The position numbers and the translations under genes were made by a program. Below, piece by piece: positions 18,882 through 27,490 of a DNA stretch of 64,000 bases. Source of the DNA: CAVQYV01 sp963718295 [NCBI: uncultured Methylomirabilota bacterium] (lineage in GTDB: Bacteria; Methylomirabilota; Methylomirabilia; CAVQYV01). The first letter of the stretch is position 1. Every line of letters starts with the position of its first letter. The notes under the pieces are model-generated. The model did not search any database and had not been told where the DNA came from. It worked only from the letters and a program-made list of their open reading frames with translations. The stretch covers positions 1 to 64,000 of the forward strand of contig CAVQYV010000003.1 in NCBI GenBank assembly GCA_963718295.1, read 5' to 3'.

Positions 18882-19833
18882 ATGGGAAAAGAGATCCGAT
18901 TGGGAATCAGCACCTGTCTCTTGGGTGAGAACGTCCGCTACGATGGAGGGCACAAGCTGGATCGCTTCCTCACCGATACCCTGGGGCACTATGTGGAATA
19001 TGTCCCGGTATGTCCGGAGGTGGAATGCGGGCTCGGTATCCCCAGGGAGTCACTGCGCCTGGTGGGCGACCCGGATTCGCCCCGACTCATCACCCGCAAC
19101 AGCCAACAGGACCTTACGGAACGCATGGTCCAGTGGGCGCGGAGGCGGGTGACCGAGCTGGAGAAGGAGGATCTTTACGGCTTTATCTTCAAGAGCGATT
19201 CCCCCAGCAGCGGCATGGAGCGGGTCAAGGTCTACGCCGAAGGGGGAATGCCCGTCAAAAAGGGGAATTGGGGTTTTTGCCAGGACCTTCATGGAACATT
19301 TCCCCCTGCTTCCGGTGGAAGAGGAAGGGCGGCTCCACGATCCCATGCTTCGGGAGAATTTCATCGAACGCCTCTTCGCCTTGAGGCGATGGCGGGAGTC
19401 AATCACGCAGAAAAAGAGTCGAGGGATTCTGGTGGACTTTCACACCCGACACAAATTGCTGATCCTTTCCCACAGTCCCAAGCATTACCAGATGATGGGA
19501 AGACTGGTGGCCGGAGCGAAGGACATCCCGCTGGAGAGGCTTTATCAGCAATATCAGGATCTTCTCATGGAGTCCCTTCACCTGAAGACCACCCCCAAGA
19601 AAAATGCCAACGTCCTGATGCACATGATGGGCTATTTCAAGGAGCAACTCTCCTCCGGGGAAAAGCAGGAACTGACGGAGATCATCGATCTCTATCGGAA
19701 TGGCTATTTCCCCTTGATTGTCCCCATTACCCTCATGAATCACTATGTGCGAAAGTACGACCAGCCCTACCTCAAGCAACAGGTCTATCTGAATCCTCAC
19801 CCCATAGAACTGCAGCTTCGAAATCATGTGTGA
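18882..19833 (+). CDS. DUF523-DUF1722 fusion protein, one frameshift
   Basis: The N-terminal part (IRLGISTCLLGENVRYDGGHK, then VCPEVECGLGIPRES) is DUF523, with conserved cysteines that may bind metal. After a frame change near 19268 (G and T runs) the protein continues with GVFARTFMEHFPLLPVEEEG and the DUF1722 domain (HKLLILSHSPKHYQMMGRLV). The fusion is a well-known bacterial family; E. coli YbgA matches the DUF1722 part. Its function is not firmly known. It overlaps the URO-D operon with only a three-base gap, an unusual pairing that may hint at a shared pathway. Confidence 0.8.
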
Positions 19834-19848
19834 GAGGGGGAGGCCTTC

Positions 19849-20768
19849 TCACGCGGGCAACAAGCTTCGCAGGGCGCCCTCGATTTCCGGATACTGAAAG
19901 ACAAAACCCTGATCCACCAACCTTCGTGGAATGACCCTTTGTCCTTCCAAGAGAACCGATCCAAATTCTCCCAAGAGGAGCCTCACAGCGAATCCAGGGG
20001 CAGGCAGGAAAGAAGGCCGATGAAGGGCTTTTCCCAGCGCCTCTGCCAGGTCCTTGTTTCTCAGGGGATGGGGAGAGGTGAGATTCACGGGACCTGAAAC
20101 CTCCGGGTGCCTCATCAGGAAGACGAAGGCTTCCTCCAGATCTTTCATGTGAATCCAGGAAAACCATTGCCGCCCACTTCCGATCGGTCCCCCCAAATAT
20201 CTTTTGAAGAGGGGGATCATCTGGGTCAGGGCTCCCCCTTCATCGCCCAAGCGCAATCCCCAAATCGGGTGATCACCACGGCAGCCCCCTTTTCGCCCGC
20301 CCGAAGTCCCTCCTCTTCCCATTCCACACAAAGCCTCGCCAGAAAATCATCGCCGGGCGGGGAATCCTCCGTGAGCTCCTCATCCCCCCGAAAGCCATAG
20401 TAGCCGACGGCCGAGGCGCTGATGAGGGTGGCCTGCCGATCGGGGTATGCGGGGTGTGGTGGAATTCCCTCGACGATGTTTCGAGTCGTCTTCAGCCGAC
20501 TCTCCCTCATCAGCCTCTTTCGCTCATCGGTCCACCGACCAAAGATCGAAGCCCCTGCCAGGTTTATGATGACATCTTGGCGTCCGATGGCCTCCTGCCA
20601 GGGGCCTTTTTGAGTCGGATCGCCCTCCAGATAGGAAACCCCTGGGGGGATTTCACCCGATCTGCCTTTGGATCGGGTGAGGATCGTGACCTCGTGTCCC
20701 TCGCGGACCAGCCGGAAGGAAAGATGCGTGCCGATGAAGCCCGTTCCTCCGGCGATCAGGATTTTCAT
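19849..20768 (-). CDS. TIGR01777-family SDR (YfcH-like epimerase), one frameshift
   Basis: An atypical SDR of about 300 residues. The nucleotide motif GGTGFIGTHL lies at about 8-17, NLAGASIFGRW near 90, and SASAVGYYG carries the catalytic tyrosine. The frame changes near 20258 (run of G) and continues with GSGRQWFSWIHMKDLEEAF and a C-terminal DUF1731-like end (VLLEGQRVIPRRLVDQGF). Together these are the diagnostic blocks of TIGR01777. Its substrate is unknown across the family. It lies 58 bases downstream of an FMN-binding protein on the same strand, a likely two-gene operon. Confidence 0.8.
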
Positions 20769-20826
20769 CGAAATCCCCCGATTTGCGGGATGGAAGATTG
20801 TGGCCTCATGCGGGACTGCCGATTTC

Positions 20827-21213
20827 TTATGCCTTGTCTCCGATCAGCGGCAAGACCTTTTCAATGTGGAAATAGACGAGGTATCGGATCTTCTCCGGGG
20901 AAGCCTCGTACGTGGGGCAACTGTCTTTGCGGCGGATCTCGTCAATCAAGGCACTATCTGTCTCCTCTTTGATCTTCTTCAGATAGAGCCTCTTGCCCAC
21001 ATATCTCTCTCCCGATTCCATGAAAAGGTAGGCAGCATGAGGGTTTGCTCCCAAGTTCTTGTGGATCAGACGATCGGCCATGATAAATGCTACGGTCTCC
21101 TCATCGATGAAATGAGGCCTGGCATAGATAGCTAAGGCGACCTTTCCCTCTGAATCTGCAGAGGCGATCACTCCGCGGCCAGTTGCCTTTTCAAAGTACT
21201 CGCTTAACTTCAT
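20827..21213 (-). CDS. Pyridoxamine 5'-phosphate oxidase-like FMN-binding protein
   Basis: A 128-residue single-domain protein of the PNPOx-like split barrel. Features are the opening SEYFEKATGRGVIASADSEG, the strand VAFIMADRLIHKNLGANPHA and GYL/YLF-type strands. GGAGG lies just before the ATG. Such small proteins bind flavin or heme and usually reduce small molecules or sense them; the true vitamin B6 enzyme is longer. The gene precedes the TIGR01777 gene. Specific substrate unknown. Confidence 0.75.
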   Translation of the reverse strand: MKLSEYFEKATGRGVIASADSEGKVALAIYARPHFIDEETVAFIMADRLIHKNLGANPHAAYLFMESGERYVGKRLYLKKIKEETDSALIDEIRRKDSCPTYEASPEKIRYLVYFHIEKVLPLIGDKA

Positions 21214-21256
21214 CTTCTTCCCTCCTGAAGGTAATTTGATGTAACTTCTCCCTATC

Positions 21257-21281
21257 CATTACCAGATTTATCCCGGTAATG
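21257..21281. promoter_or_regulatory. Inverted repeat in a divergent intergenic region (possible operator)
   Basis: CATTACC (21257-21263) and GGTAATG (21275-21281) are perfect inverted 7-bp arms with an 11-base spacer, 43 bases upstream of the FMN-binding protein start. The rest of 21214-21658, about 445 bases between divergent genes, holds no convincing gene or promoter. Confidence 0.3.
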
Positions 21282-21658
21282 CAATCCATGGCGAGTCTGA
21301 GGGTGAGATCGATCTCATTCCACTGGAATCAGACGCGAAACGTGATATATCTTTTCATATCAGCCACTTACATTAGATACTTCTTAAAGTGGTTTAATAA
21401 TCCCGGGGTGCTGCGACTGATGTTATCAGGGGTCGACATCGCAATTCGGTCTTGAAATCTGTGAGATTCCTCGCATAATAGCCTAAGCCCCGATACCCAT
21501 TGGGGGTCCGCTTTCTCTTCATTCCCTGAGAGAGGGATTTCAGCTTCATATCCGGAGTCAGCACACCTTTCGAGCCGGATATTTCGGACTGGCGCGGAGA
21601 GCACAGGTAGGAAAGCCGGCGTCGGTGAACATCCACGGTCAACGAGGAGGAGACGAGA

Positions 21659-22786
21659 ATGCTACCCAAAGAGCGCATGATAGCAGCATTGGAGCACCGG
21701 GAGGCTGACTGCGTGCCCACAGGCGAAACGGGGGCCGACTGGGAGATCACCGAGCGTATCATCGGTCGTCCCACCTATTACCGCTCCAAGTGGCGAGAGT
21801 GGACTGCCGAGTGGGAAGGCCGACGAGAAGAGGTCGTCGAATCCTACCGGCAGGATATCGTGGACCTCGCACGCAGGCTCGAGTGGGACTTCCTGGTGGT
21901 TCCCCTGGTGCCGGCCCGCCGAAAGGAATACAAGAAGCCCGATATGCTGGCAGAGTACACCTGGCGTGATTCGTCGGGCAAGGTGTGGCAATACTCTCCC
22001 GAGTCCGGCGGGCACCCCCTGCTGCTGGAGGGCCCCTCCATGGGCATAGAGGATATTTTTGTGCCGGAAAAGGTCGAGATAGACGAATCGCGACTGGAGG
22101 CCGTGGCGCACGCGGTGAAAGTGATAGGGGGCACCCACTTCGTATTTGGCCGACCGCCCGACGGGACTTTCCCCTGGATCGAAACCGTGGGCATGGAAGA
22201 ATTTCTGATCCGCATGATCACCGAGCCCGAATTCGCGGCCAAAGCCACCGCTGCCAGCCTGAAGACCGCCCTTGCCTGGGTGGAAGCGATGTGCGACCTG
22301 GGCGTGGATGGTATCCTGGTGGGCACGGATTACTGTGACAACCGCGGTCCGATCATGGGCCCGGGACCTTTTCGCCGATTCGTTTTGCCTGCCCTGGAGC
22401 AGATGTGCCGGGCGGCCCACCAGAAGGGGAAGTACTTCGTGAAGCATACGGACGGCAATACCTGGTCGATTCTGGATGATTTCGTGGACGCAGAAGTGGA
22501 TGGCTGGCAGGGCATCCAACCCAGCATCGGAATGGACATGAGGCTGCTCAAAGAGAAGTATGGGGGCAGGCTCTGCTTGTTTGGAGGGGTGAATAACGAG
22601 ACCTTGATCGATGGCACGTCCCAGGAGGTAGAGGAGGAGGTCAAGTATGCAATCCGCCATGCAGGGCCCGGCGGCGGGCTGGTCATCACCTCGGGCAATA
22701 CCCTTCAACTCGGGGTGAAGTACGAGAATTATATGGCCATGCGCTCCGCAACGCGAGAGTGGGGCAGGTATCCGATAGGCGTGTGA
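21659..22786 (+). CDS. URO-D superfamily protein (second paralogue)
   Basis: A 375-residue URO-D fold protein. The N-terminus KERMIAALEHREADCVPTGE and the motif FVKHTDGNT (near residue 265) belong to the methyltransferase-like branch, where the His in such a motif can help bind a metal. It also has GVNNETLIDGTSQEVEEEV and GGGLVITSGNTLQ, typical C-terminal blocks. It is only distantly similar to the protein at 17835-18878. It converges on the GrdB-like selenoprotein gene and has no close operon partner. Substrate unknown. Confidence 0.75.
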   Translation: MLPKERMIAALEHREADCVPTGETGADWEITERIIGRPTYYRSKWREWTAEWEGRREEVVESYRQDIVDLARRLEWDFLVVPLVPARRKEYKKPDMLAEYTWRDSSGKVWQYSPESGGHPLLLEGPSMGIEDIFVPEKVEIDESRLEAVAHAVKVIGGTHFVFGRPPDGTFPWIETVGMEEFLIRMITEPEFAAKATAASLKTALAWVEAMCDLGVDGILVGTDYCDNRGPIMGPGPFRRFVLPALEQMCRAAHQKGKYFVKHTDGNTWSILDDFVDAEVDGWQGIQPSIGMDMRLLKEKYGGRLCLFGGVNNETLIDGTSQEVEEEVKYAIRHAGPGGGLVITSGNTLQLGVKYENYMAMRSATREWGRYPIGV

Positions 22787-22813
22787 CGCCTATGTTCGAC
22801 AGCCCTTACGATT

Positions 22814-22969
22814 TCAGGACCCCCGCATTGGGCAATCTTCCGCCCCATATTCGATCTCAACGGCGGTGTGCTCAAAACCCATACGATCTGAGAGTGCCCT
22901 AATCGCGCATTTGATCTGCGAGATCTCTTCTCGTGTGATATCCTCAAATTTTCTGTCATTATGAGCCAT
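22814..22969 (-). CDS. Small ORF coupled to the GrdB-like gene
   Basis: A 51-residue reading frame beginning MAHNDRKFEDITREEISQIK. Its ATG (22967-22969) overlaps the last codons of the GrdB-like gene, and GGAGG lies about eight bases upstream, so translational coupling is plausible. The sequence is amphipathic and helix-rich, with two cysteines. No known family is recognised. It would be missed by annotation that ends the upstream gene at the UGA. Confidence 0.45.
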   Translation of the reverse strand: MAHNDRKFEDITREEISQIKCAIRALSDRMGFEHTAVEIEYGAEDCPMRGS

Positions 22970-23768
22970 TGGGTGGCCTCCGTACGCGGGGAACATAAGA
23001 AAACGGCTCACCCCACGCATAGGGCAATCTCGCCAGTGTGGGTGGGGATTCGGACGATACAAGTAATCCCAATACATCCCGCAATATGGCTAACTGACCA
23101 TCTCGGTCGTGGGGTCTGCCGAATGGATGGGCCATGGGGAAATCGAGGAATGCCGCCCGAGGCGGGCGGATAACTTGCATCACATCCAACATCAGCCCCA
23201 CGAAGGTCGTAGAAAGCCCGTGCTCCTCGATGCCCCTCGCGATCAGTCCAACGGACTGATGATCGTGGGGTCAGCCAGGAATCAGCAGCACTGCGTCGGC
23301 CCCCTGCTTCTTGCACCGTTCTGCCAGGTCTTCAGCCACCTCCCCTTCCAACTTCTTCGGACTCTCAGGATCGAGCCAGCGCCCGATGCCCATCGAGTAG
23401 GCGATCGAACAGAGGCCACCGATAAATTCTGCTTCCTCCAATTCCTGCAGCCTGCCCAGGGGGAACAGACAGTTGATGTCTGCCTCGGCGTCCGCCTGAT
23501 CGAAATAACCGTAGCGGATCACCAGATCTGCCTGCGGGGTATGCTTGGGGATCTCCCGGATGCTCAAGTCATCGTGGCCGCGAAAGGCGAAAGGTGTCTG
23601 GTCGCGGTGATAGATGCCCGCGGAGCATACCAGCGCCACCTTGCATTCACCAAGCGGCTTTGGAAAGGATGTCCACGGATTGCCCCTGGGCACGTAAAGC
23701 GGATAGTCAATCTGGTGATGACTCCTATAAAACGCCTGAATGATCGGGAGGTATTCGATGGGCGCCAT
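22959..23768 (-). CDS. GrdB-like (glycine/sarcosine/betaine reductase B family) selenoprotein with in-frame UGA
   Basis: The product resembles the GRDB family, whose best-known members are selenoprotein components of amino-acid reductases. Blocks seen are KVALVCSAGIYHRDQTPFAF, RYGYFDQADAEADINCLFP, GGLCSIAYSMGIGRW and DAVLLIPG. An in-frame UGA (23271-23273, codon 166) follows at once. Past it the same frame continues with PHDHQSVGLIARGIEEHGL, RPPRAAFLDFPMAHPFG and LARLPYAWGEP, which are the expected C-terminal blocks. The site matches where relatives carry Sec or Cys in a PGUPVC-type motif. A SECIS-like hairpin follows directly. The ATG start has GGGGA upstream. As a sole B-like protein without GrdA/GrdC its reaction is unknown; it may be a redox enzyme. 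Confidence 0.8.
23233..23270 (-). promoter_or_regulatory. Bacterial SECIS-like hairpin directly after the UGA
   Basis: Read on the minus strand, the RNA just after the UGA folds as follows. CCCC (23267-23270) pairs with GGGG (23233-23236) at the base. CGA pairs with UCG across a bulge, then UCAGUCC pairs with GGACUGA (7 bp) around a GUU apical loop. The loop G lies about 18 bases after the UGA, within the spacing known for bacterial SECIS elements, and a G at the loop start is the usual SelB determinant. The structure lies inside coding sequence, as in bacteria. Confidence 0.7.
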
Positions 23769-23905
23769 TTTTTCCCCTTTCAAATCAAAGAATCCTGGTT
23801 GGCCTTCTTCAGCGCTTCCGCCTAAGCCCCTGGTTCCAGTGCCTTCAATGCCTCCGGTTTGGTTTCAACTGTATTGCCTTCCCTCTCCTTGTGCTCCCTT
23901 TGCGC

Positions 23906-25219
23906 TTAGTGCATGATTGCCTGATAGGTCAGGACCCGGAACCTCTCGTCCAGATCCAGGTGCCGGTTGGGGCGGATCTGCGTCATCATGATCCCGATCA
24001 GGTGCTCCTGGGGATCGATCCAGAATCGAGTATAGAAGAAGCCGCTCCAGTTATACTCCCCTTTCGATTCAATCCTGCCCGATCGGTTCGGGTCTTCCAG
24101 AACGGCAAAGCCGAGCCCGAACTTATAGCCTGGATCCCGAAGGAAGACATCCAGCTCGCCGATGTGGTTCCGCCTCATCAGCTCCACCGTCTTGGGACCC
24201 AGTAATTGAACGCCCTCCAGCTTCCCTCCGTTGAGCAACATCTGCAGAAATCGCACATAATCGGCAGCAGTGGAAACAAGTCCCGCTCCTCCGGAGAAGT
24301 AGGTTCGTGGACCCTTATAGTGCCAGCTCGACGAGAAGAACACCGGCCCCATCCTCACCGGCTCTTCAGGCAGCTTGTCTATTCCTCCTTGCTCATTGGG
24401 CGTATAGACGGCGGAAAAGCGGGCAAGCTTCTCCTCCGGCAGGAAGAAGTGGGTATCCTTCATGGCCAGCGGCTTGAAGATACGCTCCTCAAAGAATAGA
24501 TCCAGCGGAATCCCCGACACTACCTCCACCAGACGGCCGAGCACGTCGGTATTCAGGCCATACTCCCAGGCCTCCCCCGGTTGATTCATGAGGGGCATCA
24601 TGGCGATTCTCTGGACTCCCTCAGCAATGGTCCCCTCGGTCTGCACCAGGCCATCCGACATGCCCGCCTTGGTATACAGCGAATACAAGTGCTTGCGGCC
24701 CCAAAAGCCATAACTGATTCCGGAGGTGTGGTTCAGGAGGTGACGAATGGTGATCTCCCGTTTGGCGGGGACCAGATGAAACTGGTCCTCCCCCGGACCA
24801 TCTGAGACGAGGACGACGGCGTTCTTGAATTCCGGAAGATACTTGGAGACCGGATCATTGAGGAGGAGGAGGCCCTCCTCCACTAACATCATGACCGCCA
24901 CCGAGGTCACAGGCTTGGTCATGGAAGCAATGCGGAAGATCGCATCATGGCTCATGGCTTTGCCCTCGTCCATCATGCCAAAGCTCTTGCAGTAGGCGAT
25001 TCTGCCGTGCCGGGCGATCAGGGCTACCACGCCCGAGACCTGTTTTCGGTCCACGAAATCTTGCATCAGCCCATCCACCCGCTCCAGGCGATGGCAGGAG
25101 AGTCCCACCTCCTCCGGTGATGCGCTCGGGAGCCCCTGGCCCCAGACATGAGGGGCGAGCAGCAAGATAGCCAGGAAGAACAGGGCCATAAAAGCAATGC
25201 CAGTTTTCGTTTTCTTCAT
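23906..25219 (-). CDS. Secreted serine hydrolase, class C beta-lactamase fold
   Basis: A protein of about 437 residues with a signal peptide (KKTKTGIAFMALFFLAILLL). The catalytic SxxK motif is in IASMTKPVTS, the YxN motif in WEYGLNTDV, and a late glycine-rich region includes YFSGGAGLVSTAAD. This fold covers esterases, D-aminopeptidases and penicillin-binding proteins as well as beta-lactamases. An esterase or peptidase acting in the periplasm is more likely than antibiotic resistance. GGAGG eight bases upstream fixes the start at 25219 rather than 25234. Confidence 0.8.
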   Translation of the reverse strand: MKKTKTGIAFMALFFLAILLLAPHVWGQGLPSASPEEVGLSCHRLERVDGLMQDFVDRKQVSGVVALIARHGRIAYCKSFGMMDEGKAMSHDAIFRIASMTKPVTSVAVMMLVEEGLLLLNDPVSKYLPEFKNAVVLVSDGPGEDQFHLVPAKREITIRHLLNHTSGISYGFWGRKHLYSLYTKAGMSDGLVQTEGTIAEGVQRIAMMPLMNQPGEAWEYGLNTDVLGRLVEVVSGIPLDLFFEERIFKPLAMKDTHFFLPEEKLARFSAVYTPNEQGGIDKLPEEPVRMGPVFFSSSWHYKGPRTYFSGGAGLVSTAADYVRFLQMLLNGGKLEGVQLLGPKTVELMRRNHIGELDVFLRDPGYKFGLGFAVLEDPNRSGRIESKGEYNWSGFFYTRFWIDPQEHLIGIMMTQIRPNRHLDLDERFRVLTYQAIMH

Positions 25220-25446
25220 TTCGGATTCCTCCATTTTTCCCTCGTTTCAGGGGATTCACCACAATCATCCCGGACACGAAGCTTCATCACTTTCTGAAAT
25301 TGGCTCACCACATATGCACCGCGAGCTCCATGGCATTCCGGAATGAACGATCCTACTGTATATCGGGTCTCCTTCAAAAAATCCATCCTAATCTTCTCTA
25401 TGATCCCACACCCTAATTCTCTCACTTCTGCAAACCAGTCTCTGAC

Positions 25447-25475
25447 TTGACATGCCTCTTCAATTCCCTTATATT
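25447..25475 (+). promoter_or_regulatory. Near-consensus sigma-70 promoter for the secreted amidase
   Basis: TTGACA (25447-25452), a 17-base spacer, then TATATT (25470-25475), a 5 of 6 match to the -10 consensus. Transcription would start near 25482, about 70 bases before the ATG at 25553. The rest of the 333-base divergent gap (25220-25552) shows no gene. Confidence 0.65.
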
Positions 25476-25552
25476 GCCTCTCAGCAGAGCCCAGCCATTC
25501 ATCCTGCTTTTTCACCCTGCCCCAAACCATTTTCAAGAGGAGGAGAGGAGCC

Positions 25553-27193
25553 ATGACTCGCATCGCCGACAAGAAGCACCGTTTTCGGACCACCCTGTGG
25601 GATTTGCTGCGATACAGCCTGATCGTAATTACTGTCGCCTTAACCTGCACAGGCTCATTCGCATCCACCGTCAAAGCCTGGGTATTGGACGAAGTGACGG
25701 TCGCCCAATTGCAGGAAGGGATGCAGTCGGGCAAGTACACGGCCCGCTCCATCACCGAGATGTATCTGGCCCGCATCCAGGAGATCGATCGGAATGGACC
25801 CACCCTGAAGTCCGTGCTGGAGGTGAACCCCGATGCCCTGGCCATCGCCGACCAGCTGGATAAGGAGCGGCGTGAGGGCAAGATCCGCGGGCCTATGCAT
25901 GGGATTCCCGTGTTGATCAAGGATAACATCGACACCGCCGACAAGATGAACACCACTGCCGGCTCCTTCGCCCTGCTCGGGGTTCCCGTGTACAAGGACG
26001 CCTTTCTGGTCCAGAAGCTCCGGGAGGCAGGGGCCATCATACTGGGAAAGACGAATATGAGCGAATGGGCGTACTTCCGCTCCACCCGGGGCTGCAGTGG
26101 CTGGAGTGCTCGGGGTGGACAGTGCCTGAACCCGTATATCCTCACCCGGAATCCTTGTGGTTCCAGTTCCGGATCGGGGGCAGCCATCGCCGCCAACCTG
26201 GCGGCTGTGTCAGTGGGCACCGAGACGGACGGCTCCATCACCTGTCCCTCGGGGGCCGCCTCTTTGGTGGGGATCAAGCCCACCTTGGGCCTCATCAGCC
26301 GATCCGGGATCGTCCCCATCGCCCATAGCCAGGATACGGCCGGCCCTATGGCGAGAACCGTCTCCGACGCGGCAACCCTCCTGGGAGCCATGACTGGAGT
26401 CGATCCTCAGGATTCCGAAACTGCGAAGTCCCGCGGAATCGCCTTGACGGATTATACCAAATTCCTGGATCCCAAGGCCCTCCGCGGTGCCAGAATCGGC
26501 ATTGCCCGGAATTTCTTCGGCTATCACGAGAAGGTCGATCAACTCATCAATCAGTGCATCGAGGTGATGAAGCAGCAGGGAGCCATCATCGTCGACCCTG
26601 CCAATATTGAAACGGCGGGGAAATTCGGTGACACCGAGTTCGAGGTCCTGGTGTATGAGTTCAAGGCGGATATGGCGAAGTATCTTGCCACTCGCGGGCC
26701 GGGACCCAAGTCGATGAAGGATCTCATCGCGTTCAACAATGCCCACGAGGCGCAGGAGATGCCCTACTTCGGCCAGGAGATATTCCTCATGGCGGAGAAG
26801 AAGGGACCCCTCACGGATGAAGTTTACATCAAGGCCCTGGAGAAGAACCACAAGCTTTCCCGAACGGAAGGCATCGATGCTACCCTGAAGAAATACAATC
26901 TCGATGCGATCGTCGCCCCCACCGGAGGTCCCATCTGCCTGATCGATCCGGTGATCGGCGACAAGCTCATTCCGCCCTTTGGGTCGCCTCTTTGGAGCCC
27001 CTCCGTCCCGGCAGTGGCAGGGTATCCTCATGTCACGGTACCTGCCGGATATATTTTTGGCGTCCCGGTGGGGATCTCCTTCATGGGCGGTGCCTGGAGC
27101 GAACCTGTGCTGATCAAGTTGGCCTACTCCTTCGAGCAGGCCACCAAGTATCGCAAGCCTCCTCAGTTCCTCGCCAGCGATGTGACGAAGTAA
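25553..27193 (+). CDS. Exported amidase-signature-family hydrolase
   Basis: A 546-residue amidase with an N-terminal signal/anchor (LLRYSLIVITVALTCTGSFA). The triad regions are intact: PVLIKDNIDTAD (Lys), CGSSSGSGAA (cis-Ser) and GTETDGSITCPSG (nucleophile Ser). It is longer than the cytoplasmic amidase at 6031-7333 and keeps the C-terminal GVPVGISFMGGAW block. It is followed by a strong terminator. Export suggests it acts on extracellular amides or peptides. GGAGGAGAGGAG lies just before the start. Confidence 0.85.
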   Translation: MTRIADKKHRFRTTLWDLLRYSLIVITVALTCTGSFASTVKAWVLDEVTVAQLQEGMQSGKYTARSITEMYLARIQEIDRNGPTLKSVLEVNPDALAIADQLDKERREGKIRGPMHGIPVLIKDNIDTADKMNTTAGSFALLGVPVYKDAFLVQKLREAGAIILGKTNMSEWAYFRSTRGCSGWSARGGQCLNPYILTRNPCGSSSGSGAAIAANLAAVSVGTETDGSITCPSGAASLVGIKPTLGLISRSGIVPIAHSQDTAGPMARTVSDAATLLGAMTGVDPQDSETAKSRGIALTDYTKFLDPKALRGARIGIARNFFGYHEKVDQLINQCIEVMKQQGAIIVDPANIETAGKFGDTEFEVLVYEFKADMAKYLATRGPGPKSMKDLIAFNNAHEAQEMPYFGQEIFLMAEKKGPLTDEVYIKALEKNHKLSRTEGIDATLKKYNLDAIVAPTGGPICLIDPVIGDKLIPPFGSPLWSPSVPAVAGYPHVTVPAGYIFGVPVGISFMGGAWSEPVLIKLAYSFEQATKYRKPPQFLASDVTK

Positions 27194-27223
27194 GTAGAGG
27201 AAGGATGATTTAGCCGACAAGCG

Positions 27224-27272
27224 CTGATTTTCAAATCAGTGACGTGTGAGATCCTTGGGGTTCATCCCCAAG
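27224..27272. other. Two short hairpins downstream of the amidase
   Basis: CTGATTTTCAAATCAG (27224-27239) and CTTGGGGTTCATCCCCAAG (27254-27272, a perfect 7-bp stem) follow the amidase stop and precede the terminator. The pattern could be a folded 3' UTR or a small RNA. It is not a tRNA: acceptor and T arms do not fit. Confidence 0.35.
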
Positions 27273-27282
27273 AACCTAAAGC

Positions 27283-27310
27283 AAGGGCAGGGTCATTCGA
27301 CCCTGCCCTT
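27283..27310 (+). terminator. Strong rho-independent-type hairpin
   Basis: A perfect inverted repeat with arms AAGGGCAGGGTC and GACCCTGCCCTT closes on a short ATTC loop, followed by T-rich sequence. It would end the amidase transcript. The loop region GGGTCATTC recurs in the terminator at 31900-31933. Confidence 0.75.
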
Positions 27311-27334
27311 CTGTTTGGGCTTTTGCAGGGGAGT

Positions 27335-27353
27335 TAGCCCATCTTCCGCAGTT
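27335..27353 (+). repeat. Left terminal inverted repeat of the IS1634-type element
   Basis: TAGCCCATCTTCCGCAGTT, exact inverse complement of 29290-29308. Confidence 0.85.
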
Positions 27354-27490
27354 TGCCTTTGATTTCCCCTAAATCCACTCGGATTCCCTGCCCCAAGGCC
27401 CATGGAATCAACCTTTGATTGGCAGAAAGGGGATGTAGTGCAGAAAAGCCCCTTGTCGCAGGACCGTGGATTTCGGATAATGTCATCGCC

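Noticed and set aside
25216-26391. 391-residue minus-strand ORF
   Set aside because: Antisense to the exported amidase and overlapping its promoter; no ribosome-binding site or motif.
27201-27280. tRNA-Sec-like sequence (anticodon-arm lookalike with UCA)
   Set aside because: The stem around TTTCAA resembles a Sec anticodon arm, which was tempting given the selenoprotein nearby. No acceptor stem, D arm or proper T arm can be formed.
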